In this document: in pieces, positions 33,468-35,677 of the stretch | Layout: the number at the start of each line of letters is the position of its first letter | How positions within the stretch are numbered: position 1 is the first letter of the stretch | Assembly: GCF_003112455.1 (NCBI RefSeq) | Contig: NZ_BDQX01000390.1 | Span: forward strand, 4,044 to 39,720 | DNA length: 35,677 nt | Source of the DNA: Paenibacillus agaridevorans | GTDB taxonomy: Bacteria; Bacillota; Bacilli; Paenibacillales; Paenibacillaceae | Direction: 5' to 3' | The notes under the pieces: model-generated | What the model was told of the DNA's origin: nothing | What the model saw: the letters and a program-made list of their open reading frames with translations, nothing else | The model's database searches: none | Program-made: the position numbers and the translations under genes

Positions 33468-35677
33468 TCAGTCCAGTTCCAGCACCGCAACCTGTCCGGG
33501 AGCCAACGCGAACGATGGCAGCAAGCGATCCGATCCCGACACCTGCAACGTATAATCGGTCTCCGACACGATGTCGCGCGCTTTGGCCGAGGCCGCACCC
33601 GGCCAGCGCAGCGATACGCTCAAGGAAACATCGCTGCGGTGATTCACCAGTACGATGCCCGGCTTGCCGTCAGCTTGACGGAATGGCAAATATTCCAGCC
33701 CTTCCGCTCCGCCGACAACCACCTCCGCGCTGTTGAGCCGAGCCGTAAAAGCCCCGATCATGCGGGCGGACGACGGCAGCATAGTCGCCCCCGGGAACGC
33801 GTTGCTGTTCAAGTCGTAATCGGTCAGCGACAGAAACACCTTGCCGCTGCCGTATATATTCCTGACGGTGACGGGATCGCCGCCTGCCGCCTTCGCGATA
33901 ACGGCAGCCGAGGGGGCTGTCACCGACATGGATGCATACGCGTAGCTCTGTCCTTGCGGTAGCGTATCTGTCGTCACGACCGATGAAAGCTCGCTCACAA
34001 GCATTGTAGTGGCCGACGAGTTGCTCGTCTGCGCGGTATTATAGCTTCCGCCCCAGAAATCAGTCTCCAGGCCGTACGACGCGAACTGACTGGCGTTGGT
34101 GTACAGCCATCCCCCGTCCTCGACATAGTCCTTCAGTTTGTCGAACAGCCCCTGATCTCCCTGGAATCTGCCCATCAGCACTACGCCGTCGTATTCGGCC
34201 AGCTTCTCCGGCGCAATATCAGATGCCAACACATCGACCGGACCGTATGGCGTAGAGGTAAACACACCTGGATATTTGAAAAGCCCTCCGCTATTCTCGG
34301 AGCCGGGGTACAGCAGCTTCATCGTCTCACGCTGCGCCTCCTCCGGCCGCTCGGCAGGCAACAGGCCCCAGCGCTGGCCGATCGGATTGCCTTTGTCGTA
34401 AGGAGGATTCGTCCAGCTTGGCCAGCCCTGCCACAGCGTGGACGGCGTAAAGCCGTTGTTCAGGTCGGTCATGATGGCGACGCGCTTCGCCGGGCTGCCA
34501 GCCTCGTGGTTGTTAGCATACGCATGGAACGCCTTGACCTCCTGCGCCCACAGTGACGGCTGCCAGTCGCCGTCCCTGCCTTTGTCGGTGAATACTGTAA
34601 TACCGTCCTGCGGAACCAGCATCCGGGAGCCCGAATAGTAGGCGAGGAACAGCGAACGCCTCATCTCGTTAACGCTGTAGCCGGTATTCATGTTCCCGAT
34701 GCCCCACTGATTCTGATACTGGATCATTTGCGGGTCTTCGGTTGGCACTTTATGGTCATACCACAGCGACAGCCATGTGCCGAACGGCTTGTCGAACTGA
34801 TACGAGGCCCCGCGAAGATAAGCAAGCTGAACGCCTCCGCTGACCATATGCTCCTGCAACTGGCCGATTACCCAGTCGGCTCCCGCCCGATACGTCGCAT
34901 GCTGGTACGTCAGCGCGCTGTTGACCAGCGCCTCGGCGCCCCAACTCCGATAACGATCGGCATATAGTCCGATCTCCGCTTCATACTTCGCTCGGCCTGC
35001 CGCATCCGTGGCGAAGTTGTACAGGTCGCCCATGTCTTCGCGCGTCTCCTGCCGCAGCGCTCCTTGTACCATGGAGATGTCCATCTCCTCAGCATGCAGC
35101 CCCAGGAAGTAATTTCCTCCAATGGATTGCAGCACTCCGACCTCTTCCTCGGTGAAAATATCCGGCGTCGTGTCCTGCACCCAACCTTCCGTCACCTTCG
35201 CGGGGCGCGGGATGTCTCCAAGCCCTCTGCGCTGGCTGACCATAAAACCTGTGCCACTTGCCTGCAACTGCGACGCGGACGCCAAAATATCAATTTTCGA
35301 ATTGCCCTGCCAGCCGTCGGTGGCCAAATAGCCTCGCTTCGGCAGCCAAACGAAGTTGCCGATACCGTTATTCAGCGTCTCCTTCGTCTCCTTGATCGTG
35401 CCCGTATCGGGCCCGATCAGCACCTCGTCCGGCTTCGATGTATCCGAGGCCGAGCGGCCGGCCAGCAAATACGCCGCCTGAATTTCCGGCGAGCGCGTGC
35501 GGGCACCGCCTGTCATGCTGATTACCACTTTTTTTGCTGCGCCGTCTGCGACCGCTCCCATATCAAGCAGCCAGCCTTCCGTCTGAGCTAGCACGTTCTG
35601 ACTCGCATCCAACGCCTGGATTTGCAGCGTCGATCCTTCCGGCACGACGGCTTGCACCGCCACCGCCGCCAGCCGTT
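33468..35677 (-). CDS. Large protein with amidotransferase-like segment, N-terminus outside window
   Basis: At least 735 residues are visible and the frame is open to the window edge, so the true start is missing. I do not recognise the family. A Trp/Tyr-rich central part (for example FGTWLSLWYDHKVPTEDP, YYSGSRMLVPQDG, WGLLPAERPEEAQR) looks like a TIM-barrel glycoside hydrolase. The segment EYDGVVLMGRFQGDQGLFDKLKDYVEDGGWLYTNASQF resembles the amidotransferase-like domain often found after such barrels. The C-terminal roughly 100 residues form a small beta sandwich ending VAVLELD. A glycoside hydrolase of this architecture, possibly secreted, is the best reading. It is followed by a nucleoside-hydrolase-like gene in the same operon. 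By eye its DNA is more GC-rich than the GH99 locus. Confidence 0.6.
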   Translation of the reverse strand, partial: RLAAVAVQAVVPEGSTLQIQALDASQNVLAQTEGWLLDMGAVADGAAKKVVISMTGGARTRSPEIQAAYLLAGRSASDTSKPDEVLIGPDTGTIKETKETLNNGIGNFVWLPKRGYLATDGWQGNSKIDILASASQLQASGTGFMVSQRRGLGDIPRPAKVTEGWVQDTTPDIFTEEEVGVLQSIGGNYFLGLHAEEMDISMVQGALRQETREDMGDLYNFATDAAGRAKYEAEIGLYADRYRSWGAEALVNSALTYQHATYRAGADWVIGQLQEHMVSGGVQLAYLRGASYQFDKPFGTWLSLWYDHKVPTEDPQMIQYQNQWGIGNMNTGYSVNEMRRSLFLAYYSGSRMLVPQDGITVFTDKGRDGDWQPSLWAQEVKAFHAYANNHEAGSPAKRVAIMTDLNNGFTPSTLWQGWPSWTNPPYDKGNPIGQRWGLLPAERPEEAQRETMKLLYPGSENSGGLFKYPGVFTSTPYGPVDVLASDIAPEKLAEYDGVVLMGRFQGDQGLFDKLKDYVEDGGWLYTNASQFASYGLETDFWGGSYNTAQTSNSSATTMLVSELSSVVTTDTLPQGQSYAYASMSVTAPSAAVIAKAAGGDPVTVRNIYGSGKVFLSLTDYDLNSNAFPGATMLPSSARMIGAFTARLNSAEVVVGGAEGLEYLPFRQADGKPGIVLVNHRSDVSLSVSLRWPGAASAKARDIVSETDYTLQVSGSDRLLPSFALAPGQVAVLELD

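Overview
The window looks like chromosome of a Gram-positive, endospore-former-type Firmicute, most likely of the Paenibacillaceae (Paenibacillus or Cohnella type). This rests on strong AGGAGG-type ribosome binding sites, three CUT1 sugar-ABC solute-binding lipoproteins, two LplB/LplC-type permease pairs without a local ATPase, AraC and YesM/YesN-type regulators, and an SLH-anchored exoenzyme. The family is inferred from content, not from a marker gene. No rRNA, tRNA, CRISPR array or phage genes were seen.

Layout. (1) 1-1194, minus strand: an envelope-stress cluster of a small LiaI/LiaF-type membrane protein, PspA and a PspC-domain protein cut by the window edge. (2) 1449-2024, plus: a secreted NlpC/P60 cell-wall peptidase, followed by a terminator. 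(3) 2137-7715: an orphan solute-binding lipoprotein and a propeller-like lipoprotein (both minus), an AraC regulator (minus), then a divergent Gfo/Idh/MocA oxidoreductase (plus) followed by the 38-codon remnant of a second one. (4) 7859-24608, all minus: a membrane-bound AraC regulator, then a seven-gene unit encoding a 1551-residue SLH-anchored GH99-like protein, two ABC permeases, a solute-binding lipoprotein, a secreted GH99-like protein with two tandem C-terminal modules, a cytoplasmic ADP-ribosylglycohydrolase-family protein and a secreted metallophosphoesterase carrying the same C-terminal module. (5) 24932-32177, minus: a YesM-type histidine kinase and YesN-type response regulator, a MITE-like repeat, a terminator, then permease, permease and solute-binding lipoprotein. 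(6) 32340-35677, minus: a nucleoside-hydrolase-like protein and the C-terminal part of a large unrecognised protein with a glutamine-amidotransferase-like segment.

How the genes could work together. Regions 3 to 6 are carbohydrate sensing, cutting and import. In region 4 the anchored and released GH99-like enzymes would cut a polymer outside the cell and the secreted phosphoesterase could remove phosphate from it. The lipoprotein and two permeases would import the fragments, using an ATPase encoded elsewhere (MsmX-type in relatives). The only cytoplasmic enzyme of that unit is the ADP-ribosylglycohydrolase-family protein, which makes it the natural candidate for the intracellular cleavage step. 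This unit is the best candidate for an undescribed system here; its substrate cannot be read from the sequence. By eye the region-4 DNA is more AT-rich than the flanking regulator and region-6 genes, which would fit separate acquisition but was not measured.
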